The notes: a model not told the origin generated them from the sequence alone. Counted from the stretch's first letter, positions 27,772-34,464 are shown. The stretch: 64,000 nt of DNA from an uncultured Lachnospiraceae bacterium (GCA_910585855.1 CAJUGZ010000001.1:1-64000); one strand, 5' to 3'. Program-made: numbers and translations.

Positions 27772-27956
27772 AATTAAAACAAATCCGGATGGAACAAGCA
27801 CTTTCCATCCGTGCCTTATCCGAATTGTCCGGCGTTCCAAAACGAACAATTGAAGATTTAGAAGCCCGAGGAGATGGGCGTGTATCTACCATGATAAAAT
27901 TAGCAGATGCTCTTCACGTTTCACTAGACGAATTATGTCGCAGTGCAGTAAAATAA
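27768..27956 (+). CDS. Small XRE-family regulator
   Basis: 62 residues. Almost the whole protein is one Cro/C1-type helix-turn-helix (LSIRALSELSGVPKRTIEDLEARGDGRVSTMIKLADAL). It starts six bases after AAAGGAGG and overlaps the upstream micro-protein, so the two are likely co-translated. It may repress its own operon at the dyad in the promoter spacer (27438-27451), which is inference. A strong terminator follows. Confidence 0.85.
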   Translation: MKLKQIRMEQALSIRALSELSGVPKRTIEDLEARGDGRVSTMIKLADALHVSLDELCRSAVK

Positions 27957-27965
27957 ACCTTTTTG

Positions 27966-28002
27966 AAAGAGGGAACACGTTTTATTTTCGTGTTCCCTCT
28001 TT
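27966..28002. terminator. Bidirectional terminator
   Basis: A perfect 14-bp stem (AAAGAGGGAACACG/CGTGTTCCCTCTTT) with a short AT loop. It has T-rich flanks on both sides and sits between convergent genes ending at 27956 and 28002. Confidence 0.85.
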
Positions 28003-28238
28003 TAATTTCCCCTGTCAGCCAGCTCTGGCTCTATCAAATCTTCAATTTGACATCCAAGCGTCTTGGCGATTTTATAAAGCTGGTATACGTCCCTTGGAAG
28101 CCTAGATCGATTGCTCCAGTTTTCCAGTGTCCGAACTGGAACACCGCTCTGCTTCGCCAGTTCCGTTCGGCTAATTCCTTTTTCTATCCTTATACGCTCT
28201 ATCTTAGTAGTGCTGTTTGTGATTTTTGTCGTTCGCAT
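28002..28238 (-). CDS. XRE-family regulator with its own operators
   Basis: 78 residues from MRTTKITNSTTKIERIRIEKGISRTELAKQSGVPVRTLENW; the start follows AGAGGTGGTG, and the longer frame would run through its promoter. One Cro/C1-type domain with a short acidic C-terminus. The promoter (TTGACA-17-TAAAAT) contains one of three dyads of the form CCACTCATAYGAGTGG, so it probably controls itself and the divergent gene at 28396. Confidence 0.85.
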   Translation of the reverse strand: MRTTKITNSTTKIERIRIEKGISRTELAKQSGVPVRTLENWSNRSRLPRDVYQLYKIAKTLGCQIEDLIEPELADRGN

Positions 28239-28257
28239 TTCACCACCTCTGTTTTCT

Positions 28258-28364
28258 ATTTTACTCCATACGAGTGGTTTTGTCAATTTGTCATTATTAC
28301 CACTCATATGAGTGAAAATTTGTGTAATTTACATCTTGTAATCCACTCATACGAATGGTAATAT
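28258..28364. promoter_or_regulatory. Divergent promoters with three matching operators
   Basis: Minus promoter: TTGACA (28281-28286), 17 bases, TAAAAT (28258-28263). Plus promoter: TTGTAA (28336-28341), 17 bases, TAATAT (28359-28364). Dyads related to CCACTCATAYGAGTGG lie at 28262-28277 (inside the minus spacer), 28300-28315 (between) and 28343-28358 (filling the plus spacer exactly). Binding at the outer two should block both promoters. Confidence 0.8.
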
Positions 28365-28395
28365 GTAATTACAATAAAGAACGGAGGTATGAACG

Positions 28396-28674
28396 ATGAT
28401 AGATATTTTTGGATATGAGAAATTTGCAGGATTTATGACAGCGGAGCAGCTTAAGCACCATACAGAGTATATCAGGGAATACAAAGGCTACAGCATCGCT
28501 TTTGGAAAATACCAAAAAGATGCCACAGGCAGGGCATGGTGGAGCGTCAGGGTTTGGAAGAACGATGGTGAGGATCGTCTTGGAGTTTTCACAATGAAGA
28601 GCTTTTGTGCTATAGACGATGAAACGATGTCTATAGCTATTAAATGGGCAAAAACCAATATTGACAGGATTTAA
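28396..28674 (+). CDS. Phage protein of unknown function under operator control
   Basis: 92 residues, ATG nine bases after ACGGAGGT. It begins MIDIFGYEKFAGFMTAEQLKHH and contains FGKYQKDATGRAWWSVRVWKNDGEDRLG, a beta-hairpin-like, W-rich core; no family recognised. It is the only gene on its strand here and is read from the promoter whose spacer is filled by an operator, so it is likely expressed only when the regulator at 28002 releases DNA. Confidence 0.75.
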   Translation: MIDIFGYEKFAGFMTAEQLKHHTEYIREYKGYSIAFGKYQKDATGRAWWSVRVWKNDGEDRLGVFTMKSFCAIDDETMSIAIKWAKTNIDRI

Positions 28675-28678
28675 CCTT

Positions 28679-28792
28679 CTAATCCATGTATCGCATCCCC
28701 ACTTGCATCATGTGCATAAACACACGCCTTATTATCCCATCCTCTAATCTCTCTGTTGTTCCAATTAATAAATTTGCTGGATTTTCTTTCAT
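28679..28792 (-). CDS. Possible 37-residue phage ORF
   Basis: MKENPANLLIGTTERLEDGI... with AAAGGGATT upstream and good spacing. An overlapping frame without a proper start (WNNREIRGWDNKACVYAHD) also looks coding-like, so which frame is used is unclear. Confidence 0.35.
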   Translation of the reverse strand: MKENPANLLIGTTERLEDGIIRRVFMHMMQVGMRYMD

Positions 28793-28854
28793 TTTTAATC
28801 CCTTTCTTTCTATATTTTAATAGGAGGCAGCGGATGGATAGATTCCCGCTCCTC

Positions 28855-29061
28855 CTAATCTTTCTGCAACATGACAATCCATTCTTCTATTGTAATCTGC
28901 TTTTCTCGATGCGATTCTTCCACTTCCGATCGGACTTGACCCACTATCTTTGCTAATAAATTCAGTCCACATCGTATTCCTTCATCTGGACATTTTTGAT
29001 ATTGTCGTCCCAATGCTCTCCATGCATTATTTAAACTCTCAACTACTTCTTTATCCGTCAT
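28855..29061 (-). CDS. Small early phage protein of unknown function
   Basis: 68 residues, MTDKEVVESLNNAWRALGRQYQKCPDEGIRCGLNLLAKIVGQVRSEVEE..., mainly helical. The start overlaps the stop of the 29051-29173 frame. No family recognised. It is one of a run of small genes downstream of the replication protein. Confidence 0.65.
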   Translation of the reverse strand: MTDKEVVESLNNAWRALGRQYQKCPDEGIRCGLNLLAKIVGQVRSEVEESHREKQITIEEWIVMLQKD

Positions 29062-29173
29062 TCTCTACATCCTTTCTTACCGCATACAATTTTCCATCCG
29101 CTGCCTTTAATTCATCCAGTTTCCCAGACAAAACAAGTGCCGTTGCCTCAATCGCAATACTCATAAATATCAT
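29051..29173 (-). CDS. 40-residue early phage protein
   Basis: MIFMSIAIEATALVLSGKLDELKAADGKLYAVRKDVENDG. The segment KAADGKLYAVRK matches RAADGKRYAVKI at the C-terminus of the next gene upstream (29287-29586), which supports this frame as real. Coding-like sequence extends further upstream without a normal start codon, so the 5' end is uncertain. The stop overlaps the following gene. Confidence 0.5.
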   Translation of the reverse strand: MIFMSIAIEATALVLSGKLDELKAADGKLYAVRKDVENDG

Positions 29174-29286
29174 GTCCAATTCTTTCCAATTTATATTCTC
29201 TTTTGCCTGAAGTTTTTTATTTTGCCCTGCTGATTTTTGCGTTGTTACTCGATTCCCGCTCCTCCTAATTCTGCCTCCATTTTTTC

Positions 29287-29586
29287 TTAAATCTTAACAG
29301 CATACCTCTTCCCATCTGCTGCCCTCTGGATGCGCCGTCTTCCTTCTTTCACATCCAAAGAAATTTGATGTAATTCTTCCCACTGTTTTAAAAGCCCCGT
29401 ATTTTTCAATTCCTTCTTTTCTTCCTCTAACCGTTCAAATTGATACCTTTTTTTGTAAGCTGTTTTCGCATTTACATAATACCGGAAAGTTGATTCTGTA
29501 ATTCCCATCATTCTAGATAGGTCAGCAATAGTCCCTTCCTTTATACACTGCTTACTTTCTAAATCAATTATCTTATATTTTGCCAT
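29287..29586 (-). CDS. Small early phage protein with HTH-like N-terminus
   Basis: 99 residues. It contains EGTIADLSRMMGITESTFRYYVNAKTAYKKRY, a helix-turn-helix-like segment, then a charged coiled coil and RAADGKRYAVKI. No family named with confidence. It follows the replication protein by 10 bases and is probably in the same early transcript. Confidence 0.65.
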   Translation of the reverse strand: MAKYKIIDLESKQCIKEGTIADLSRMMGITESTFRYYVNAKTAYKKRYQFERLEEEKKELKNTGLLKQWEELHQISLDVKEGRRRIQRAADGKRYAVKI

Positions 29587-29596
29587 ACTTCCCCCT

Positions 29597-30325
29597 TTAA
29601 TTCCCCGCCGTTCCTAACAGTGCTTTTTCTAATTCCTCATAATCATATTTTCTAGCAGATATATTATTAAACCTACTATTTTCTATTTTTCTCCCTACAG
29701 ATTCTGGTTCTTTATAATTCTCCGGCAAATAATCTACCCAAACCAGACCGCTTAACCAATTACAAGGCATTTTGATAAGTCTATACTCTAATTTTAATAT
29801 TTCGCACTCATTTGCATAATTTTTTGCTGCAGATATAATCTTTTCTTCTGATATTTCTTCCGAATTATGTGAAATTAAATCTGCATAAGCCTGCTCTGTT
29901 AAGAACCGTCTTACTTTCTTAGGATAAATCATCCAGAATTCTTCAAATCGCTTTATCAATGCAGGAGAAGGAATACTTTCCTTTTGTTCTTCTGCTTTTA
30001 TACTTTTCTCCTCAAAGAAAAGTTTACAAGTATTTTTCTCCTCAAAGAAAAGAATACGATAACGGTTTGGACTCCCCTTTTTTCCTTTTTCAAACTCAAT
30101 TAACCCCGCCTGCACTAATTCTTCCTTTGTTTTTATTAATGTGGCTTCTCTACCCATCTGCATCGTTTTCATCAAATTGAGATTATTTATCATAACCTCT
30201 TTCCATTCATTTTGACTACTTAAATACATCAATTTATGCCAAAGTAATTGTGCCGAAATCGACAGTTCGTGACTTTCCAGCCATGTTTCAAAAGCTGTTA
30301 CTTCATTCAAAAAATTGACTTCCAT
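29597..30325 (-). CDS. Replication initiation / DnaD-like primosome protein
   Basis: 242 residues. Residues 1-95 are a winged-helix replication-organizer type region (EKGKKGSPNRYRILF). Residues 125-200 carry FEEFWMIYPKKVRRFLTEQAYADLI and MPCNWLSGLVWVDYLPENY, typical of phage DnaD/gpO-like proteins. The iteron-like array at 30,470-30,620 lies directly upstream of its start, as expected for an initiator and its origin. The ribosome site is weak (GGGTGAAAG). Confidence 0.8.
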   Translation of the reverse strand: MEVNFLNEVTAFETWLESHELSISAQLLWHKLMYLSSQNEWKEVMINNLNLMKTMQMGREATLIKTKEELVQAGLIEFEKGKKGSPNRYRILFFEEKNTCKLFFEEKSIKAEEQKESIPSPALIKRFEEFWMIYPKKVRRFLTEQAYADLISHNSEEISEEKIISAAKNYANECEILKLEYRLIKMPCNWLSGLVWVDYLPENYKEPESVGRKIENSRFNNISARKYDYEELEKALLGTAGN

Positions 30326-30399
30326 TCTTTCACCCGCTTCCTTACATTTTTATTTCTTCTGCTGCCTAACATATCACCTTCCGGCAGCGGAAGTCCTGT

Positions 30400-30620
30400 C
30401 GCTATTAAGTTATTGACTAAGTAATGACTATGTTATTAACTAAGTTAGTGATTAAGTCATTATTGATTTTTTACTACGTTTTTGAAAGTGTTTTTTATTT
30501 TCCCTACGCATTTGAAAGTGTTTTTTTATTTTCCCTACGTTTTTGAAAGTGTTTTTCTTTTCCCTACGTATTTGAAAGTGTTTTTTCTTTTTTCCCTACG
30601 CTTTTGAAAGTGTTTTTTGT
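30400..30620. repeat. Five tandem iteron-like repeats and AT-rich segment (putative phage origin)
   Basis: The unit CTACG-NN-TTTGAAAGTG followed by a T-run occurs five times at 30474, 30504, 30535, 30564 and 30596, spaced 29-32 bases (about three helical turns). Beside it, 30,405-30,465 is very AT-rich with repeated ACTAAGT/ATTAAGT words. The array lies upstream of the DnaD-like gene. It probably binds the initiator. Spacing is too short and spacers are absent, so it is not a CRISPR. Confidence 0.75.
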
Positions 30621-31007
30621 TTAATGACTTTCCTCTTCAAATATCTCCTTCAAAACCCCCGTTTTCTCTATGTAGTGTCTATTCTTAACTCTTTCTTCTG
30701 CCTTTCTTACATCTCCCAAAATAAGCTCCAAAGTTCTAATAACTTTTTCATATTCCTGAATCCATTCCAAAATCGGTTTAGTTACTTCTTTTATATCCTT
30801 TGCTTCTCGCCGTTCTTGGCGGACTTGCTTCAGTCGCTTTGCCATTTTAGCCATATCGTGATAGCTATCGTTTCCTAACTCCATCCGGTGCAGGATGTCT
30901 TGCGTTTCACTATTCGCATAAAGCTCCTGATCAGAAGCTATCTGATAATCCGTTTTGCTTTCTCGAAGAAACTTCAAGAAAGCTGATATGTATTCACTAT
31001 TCTGCAT
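30621..31007 (-). CDS. Phage protein of unknown function (coiled coil)
   Basis: 128 residues, strongly helical (MAKMAKRLKQVRQERREAKDIKEV..., EYEKVIRTLELILGDVRKAEERV). No family recognised. It is upstream of the putative origin and the replication protein on the same strand. The stop abuts the last iteron. Confidence 0.6.
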   Translation of the reverse strand: MQNSEYISAFLKFLRESKTDYQIASDQELYANSETQDILHRMELGNDSYHDMAKMAKRLKQVRQERREAKDIKEVTKPILEWIQEYEKVIRTLELILGDVRKAEERVKNRHYIEKTGVLKEIFEEESH

Positions 31008-31044
31008 ATATCCCTCCCTCTTTTGCTTACTTCCTCTAAAAACT

Positions 31045-31200
31045 CTATGCTGTACCTTGCATCCTCTCTTCTGGCTTTACTGGAGGCAGCAGGTACTTCA
31101 GATTCTCTTTGTTTTCTAATACCTTCATACATGCCTCTGTAATTCTCTCCTCATGTCCCTCCGTAAGTTCTACTTCTAAATTTACATTAATCTTTCTCAT
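31045..31200 (-). CDS. 51-residue early phage protein
   Basis: MRKINVNLEVELTEGHEERITEACMKVLENKENLKYLLPPVKPEER..., with AAGAAGGGAG eight bases upstream. Beta strand plus helix pattern, function unknown. The first gene read leftwards after the non-coding region. Confidence 0.6.
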   Translation of the reverse strand: MRKINVNLEVELTEGHEERITEACMKVLENKENLKYLLPPVKPEERMQGTA

Positions 31201-31261
31201 ATACTCCCTTCTTTCTTAAAAATGTTTATAACTCTGTTGATAACTCTCAATAATTGTTTTT

Positions 31262-31822
31262 TATTGAAAGCTATATTAATCTATACTCTGAATGAGATTA
31301 TTTTTCGGATGCTATATTAATTATCCCTAGGCTCACTTGGGTCTTGGAAGTTTTGGCAGAGTTCTCCACTTGAAAGGAAGAAGAACTCTGTCTGTGCATC
31401 TCTTAGTTTATCCCTGAGTGTCCTTTGGGGTAGCTTGTTTTTATGCCCTGCCCTGTTGAGTACTGCCTGCGGCAGTCATCCGAATAAAATTGCACCCGTC
31501 AGTCCATGCTCTTCGGACGTCCCTTTCCTGACGTAATTGCCCCCGTACCGAGTTTGTTTTACAAGGATTTGCGTACTCCACTCCTTTGACGGCACATTCC
31601 AGAACAGGGACTGGCTGCACCGGACAGACTTTATAGCGGCGGCTCTGTCACACCTAGCGTTTTTTATGAGGTCGCTGCTTCCCTCTATTTTTATTCAATT
31701 TTATAATTTACGGCTTGTCTTTTTCCCTGCTATGCCTTATAATAAAGACATAGTTTTTTGGTATTTGAATTATGTAGTATCCTTTACAAATCCAAAGTGT
31801 TCGTGGCACTTTGGATTTTTTC
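31262..31822 (+). ncRNA. Candidate large structured non-coding RNA (ROOL/GOLLD-like class not proven)
   Basis: About 560 bases with no credible gene in either strand but many perfect hairpins: 31357-31365 with 31382-31390 (9 bp, CAGAGTTCT), 31462-31467 with 31471-31476 (ACTGCC/GGCAGT), 31497-31502 with 31528-31533 (CGTCAG, inner GTCC/GGAC), 31623-31627 with 31645-31649, 31730-31734 with 31749-31753. It is more GC-rich than its flanks and ends in a plus-strand terminator (31789-31822), which sets the strand. Length and prophage setting recall the ornate phage RNAs ROOL and GOLLD; family membership is inference. No strong promoter was found; GCTATATTAAT is repeated at 31270 and 31311. Confidence 0.55.
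31789..31822 (+). terminator. Intrinsic terminator of the putative RNA
   Basis: A perfect 11-bp stem AATCCAAAGTG/CACTTTGGATT with a 7-base loop is followed by a run of T on the plus strand only. It therefore ends rightward transcription across the non-coding region. Confidence 0.85.
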
Positions 31823-31825
31823 TTT

Positions 31826-32023
31826 CTAAGTTTTAATCATCTTTCCCATTTCACAAACTAATTTTGCAGTTTCCCTTGCTGCTCCATCCAAAACAATTCC
31901 TACTCGATCTGGCTTTAATGTTCTGTTAAACAATAATGTATCCCTTGACATTTCCAAAATCTCATAAAGAATCAGGAGTCTATTTTTGATGTCCTTAATC
32001 TTCTCTTGCTCCTTCGCTTTCAT
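31826..32023 (-). CDS. Small early phage protein
   Basis: 65 residues from MKAKEQEKIKDIKNRLLILYEILEMSRDTLLFNRTLKPDRVGIV..., with GAGG inside the preceding gene at correct spacing; an upstream in-frame ATG (32038) lacks a site. Helical, function unknown. Overlaps the end of 31995-32204, so translation is likely coupled. Confidence 0.6.
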   Translation of the reverse strand: MKAKEQEKIKDIKNRLLILYEILEMSRDTLLFNRTLKPDRVGIVLDGAARETAKLVCEMGKMIKT

Positions 32024-32204
32024 TTTCCATTGCCTCATTTATGCTTTTTATTTGTTTTCCATTTCTAAAAACTTTAAATTCTCCATCGCTCCAGCAATTT
32101 AAAGATTCTACTATCTCTTTCGCCCAATGCCATGTATCTGCCTGAGCTATAGTAAGCCATGTTCTTCCATCGTTATTTCTTTTGCAAATCTCATACTTAG
32201 TCAT
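31995..32204 (-). CDS. Small early phage protein (first gene of leftward early operon)
   Basis: 69 residues from MTKYEICKRNNDGRTWLTIAQADTWHWAKEIVESLNCWSDGEFKVFRNGKQI. The start follows CAGGAGGGAAGG. The strand-rich pattern is unassigned. It is the first gene behind the consensus early promoter at 32290-32318, so it is probably strongly expressed when the repressor is absent. Confidence 0.7.
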   Translation of the reverse strand: MTKYEICKRNNDGRTWLTIAQADTWHWAKEIVESLNCWSDGEFKVFRNGKQIKSINEAMENESEGARED

Positions 32205-32266
32205 TGTCCTTCCCTCCTGTTCTATGGTAAAATGAAGTGTTACTACATCCAAATTTTTATATTGAT

Positions 32267-32318
32267 ACGTCTATTTGTTCGTGTTATTCATTATACAACG
32301 TCTATTTGTTCGTGTCAA
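32267..32318. promoter_or_regulatory. Consensus early promoter with twin operators
   Basis: On the minus strand TTGACA (32313-32318), exactly 17 bases, TATAAT (32290-32295). An 18-bp word, ACACGAACAAATAGACGT, occurs twice at 32298-32315 (over -35 and spacer) and 32267-32284 (just past -10), 31 bases apart. The XRE gene at 32340 is divergent, as in a cI/early-promoter switch. Confidence 0.85.
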
Positions 32319-32339
32319 TATTTTTTCAGGAGGTTATTT

Positions 32340-32576
32340 ATGTATTTTTACGAAAAACTTAAAGCCCTGCGAGTTTCAAAAGGTCTTACTCAACATTTCA
32401 TAGCTGAACAATTAAATATCAATGATCGTTCATATCAAAATTATGAATATGGAAAACGTGAGCCAGATATTAAAACTCTTATAATGTTATCTTCTATCTT
32501 AAATGTTTCTCTTGATGAGTTACTTTGTCGAGAAGATTATTTGAATTCTCTCGCAAAACCCGCTGATGAATCTTAA
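32340..32576 (+). CDS. XRE-family repressor (likely main early-promoter repressor)
   Basis: 78 residues from MYFYEKLKALRVSKGLTQHFIAEQLNINDRSYQNYEYGKREPDIKTL, behind TCAGGAGG. One Cro/C1-type domain and a short tail, no protease domain, so it is not a LexA-type cleavable repressor. It lies next to twin operators at a perfect leftward promoter, the normal place for a lysogeny repressor. Its 3' end overlaps the opposing XRE gene by 83 bases. Confidence 0.85.
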   Translation: MYFYEKLKALRVSKGLTQHFIAEQLNINDRSYQNYEYGKREPDIKTLIMLSSILNVSLDELLCREDYLNSLAKPADES

Positions 32577-32730
32577 ATAAATCTTCTAAAGTATCCCATA
32601 TAATAAAATCTCCTGTTCTTTGTCCAGCTTCAATATGCTGATAATAACGCTCACTAATCTCTAAATACCCAGCCACCTCTTTTTGTGTCATGCCCGCTTT
32701 CTGGCGGGCCTCTTTCAAATTTTTTCTCAT
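32494..32730 (-). CDS. XRE-family regulator, convergent and overlapping
   Basis: 78 residues: MRKNLKEARQKAGMTQKEVAGYLEISERYYQHIEAGQRTGDFIIWDTLEDLF..., behind AGGAGATAAC. A full helix-turn-helix of the YxxIExGxRxG type, then a short tail. The last 27 codons are antisense to the end of the 32340 gene, so one transcript could interfere with the other. Confidence 0.8.
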   Translation of the reverse strand: MRKNLKEARQKAGMTQKEVAGYLEISERYYQHIEAGQRTGDFIIWDTLEDLFKIHQRVLRENSNNLLDKVTHQEKHLR

Positions 32731-32766
32731 ATGTTATCTCCTAGTTATGTATTTTAACTTTATTCA

Positions 32767-32795
32767 TTGTGAAAACTGCCTTTTTTTGATATAAT
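32767..32795 (+). promoter_or_regulatory. Promoter of lipoprotein gene
   Basis: TTGTGA (32767-32772), 17 bases, TATAAT (32790-32795), 33 bases before the start codon. A separate promoter points to expression in the lysogen. Confidence 0.7.
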
Positions 32796-32827
32796 TAGAC
32801 AAAACTTTTTTTATAGGAGGATGTTCT

Positions 32828-33430
32828 ATGAAACGTATATCATTTTTTCTTCTAGCATTATTTGCAATTCTTTCTCTATCATCTTGTGGTAGTGGTATTT
32901 CACAAGCTGACTACGACAACCTTTTAAATGAAAATAGTGCATTACAATCAGAGAAAGAATCCTTATTGTCTGAAAATGAGTCTTTGGTATCCGAAAATGA
33001 ATCTCTATCAGACGAGAAAAAATCATTACTAGAAGAGCAGGCAGAACAATATCTGGATCGGGTAGACGATACTTTTATAAAAACTTGGGCCATTCGTTCT
33101 TTTGGTGCTGATAGTCTTTGTTTCAATAATGAAGATTCTTATCTTCAGTGCCTTGCCGGAAAAACCTATGATATTTCTGAAGAAGGAATCTCAGAATTAC
33201 GGGCTGATTTCTTAGAATCCATTAAAACGCTTTACACTATGTATGGCTTAACCTCTGATGGAGTTCCATACAAGACAATATCTATTAAATTTTTTGATCC
33301 ATCTAACATTTATATTCTTGATATAACCTTAAAACAAAAAGAAGATACTTCTTATTCTGTAGGTGATATAATATGTAATCCTACTTATGCAGAAATAATT
33401 GCTTCTGCTTTAACATCTACTCAAGAATAA
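32828..33430 (+). CDS. Prophage lipoprotein with coiled-coil stalk
   Basis: 200 residues. A lipoprotein signal (MKRISFFLLALFAILSLSSC, lipid Cys at 20) is followed by SGISQADYDNLLNE and a heptad region of NESL-type repeats to about residue 70, then a C-terminal domain of unknown fold. Own promoter, AGGAGG site and own terminator make it a moron gene. A second lipoprotein at 38200 shares the start SxxSQxDYDxL...NESLQ. Cell-surface role such as superinfection exclusion is a guess from class. Confidence 0.8.
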   Translation: MKRISFFLLALFAILSLSSCGSGISQADYDNLLNENSALQSEKESLLSENESLVSENESLSDEKKSLLEEQAEQYLDRVDDTFIKTWAIRSFGADSLCFNNEDSYLQCLAGKTYDISEEGISELRADFLESIKTLYTMYGLTSDGVPYKTISIKFFDPSNIYILDITLKQKEDTSYSVGDIICNPTYAEIIASALTSTQE

Positions 33431-33447
33431 TTTACTCGTTACACTAT

Positions 33448-33471
33448 GCTCGTCATCCGGCGGGCTTTTTT
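33448..33471 (+). terminator. Terminator after lipoprotein gene
   Basis: Stem GCTCG/CGGGC (one G-T pair) followed by six T, 18 bases after the stop codon. Confidence 0.65.
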
Positions 33472-33522
33472 GAATCTTCCTCACTTATTATCCTATATAG
33501 CTTCTTTTTATTTCAATTCCAC

Positions 33523-33551
33523 TTGTTTTCATAGTTCTCTTATCTTATAAT
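33523..33551 (+). promoter_or_regulatory. Promoter of metallopeptidase-like gene
   Basis: TTGTTT (33523-33528), 17 bases, TATAAT (33546-33551), upstream of the start at 33595 with GGAGG near 33580. Confidence 0.7.
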
Positions 33552-33594
33552 TTACTTATAAATCACTGAATATATAATTTGGAGGATAAATCTT

Positions 33595-34350
33595 ATGACT
33601 TTATATTCTAACATCGCAAATATTTCATTTCCTAGTAACCCAAATATTCATTACTACGAATACCAATCAATACCATATCCAACTTATTTAAACGATGTTG
33701 TTGCTGTTTTAGATTCTGTAAAAAAACTATTTTCACTTTATTTTAATACTGTTGATGATAAACCATTGTCCATTATCAATCAAAAACCTAATATAGATGC
33801 CCCACAAATAGTCTACGAAATCAATACTATTTATTTAAATGTCAGCGGGCGTTATTGGTGTCAATATATTTATCAATTTTCTCATGAATTTTGCCATTGT
33901 ATGAATTGGGGACATGTTGTACAACCCATGCGTTGGTTTGAAGAATCCCTTTGCGAATTAGCTTCTCATTTTTTCTTACTAAAATCTTATGAAAAATGGA
34001 AAGTCGATCCACCATATCCAAATTGGAAAGATTATGCTGAAAATATATTAAATTATGAAATTTCAAGTAAAACAGATGTTTCCAATTTCAATATAATTGA
34101 ATTATTTGACTCTAAATCAGCTATCTTACAATCTTTAGAAAAAGACGAGTACCAAAGATCACTCAACAAATATCTTGCATTAGAACTCCTTCCTTATTTT
34201 AAAGATTCTCCAACCCTATGGCATATCGTTCCAAAACTCACCTCTCTTCCGAATGGTAATTCTTTCGAAGAAAATCTTCTTCTATTAGATAAATTATCTA
34301 ATCAACCTATCTTTGAAATAATAAAAAATATTAGCAATTCCAAAAAATAA
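33595..34350 (+). CDS. Putative zinc metallopeptidase (HExxH), prophage cargo
   Basis: 251 residues, no signal peptide, so cytosolic. HEFCH at residues 97-101 is an HExxH zinc motif in a helix (YIYQFSHEFCHCMNW), followed after 14 residues by WFEESLCELASHFFL, where Glu117 or Glu121 is a likely third ligand, as in gluzincins. The rest is unassigned. It has its own promoter and terminator and lies between opposing phage genes, so it is a moron. Substrate unknown; could be a toxin, an ImmA-like regulator-cleaving enzyme or a defence protein. Confidence 0.65.
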   Translation: MTLYSNIANISFPSNPNIHYYEYQSIPYPTYLNDVVAVLDSVKKLFSLYFNTVDDKPLSIINQKPNIDAPQIVYEINTIYLNVSGRYWCQYIYQFSHEFCHCMNWGHVVQPMRWFEESLCELASHFFLLKSYEKWKVDPPYPNWKDYAENILNYEISSKTDVSNFNIIELFDSKSAILQSLEKDEYQRSLNKYLALELLPYFKDSPTLWHIVPKLTSLPNGNSFEENLLLLDKLSNQPIFEIIKNISNSKK

Positions 34351-34396
34351 CTTTATTACATTATTTTAAAGTTCTTCACTATTCCTTTTATACTAT

Positions 34397-34427
34397 GCCC
34401 ACCATCTGGTGGGCTTCTTTCTTTTTT
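34397..34427 (+). terminator. Terminator after metallopeptidase-like gene
   Basis: GCCCACCA and TGGTGGGC pair around a two-base TC turn, so the innermost pairs probably open in the RNA. A T-rich tract follows. Strong rightward terminator. Confidence 0.85.
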
Positions 34428-34464
34428 CATTTATCACTTCTCCTATCTTATAAAAGAAGAAACA

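Larger units (their letters stand above)
28841..29269. repeat. 19-bp direct repeat (two copies)
   Basis: GATTCCCGCTCCTCCTAAT occurs at 28841-28859 and again at 29251-29269. On the minus strand both copies lie beside GGAGG-containing ribosome-site regions of small early genes, suggesting duplication of a short gene cassette. Confidence 0.7.

Noticed and set aside
30474-30620. Five regular repeats that could suggest a CRISPR array
   Set aside because: Units follow each other with no unique spacers, only T-rich fillers, and no cas genes; iterons fit better.
31537-31836. Plus-strand 99-codon frame in the non-coding region
   Set aside because: No ribosome site, poor protein-like composition, and it runs through the hairpins and terminator.
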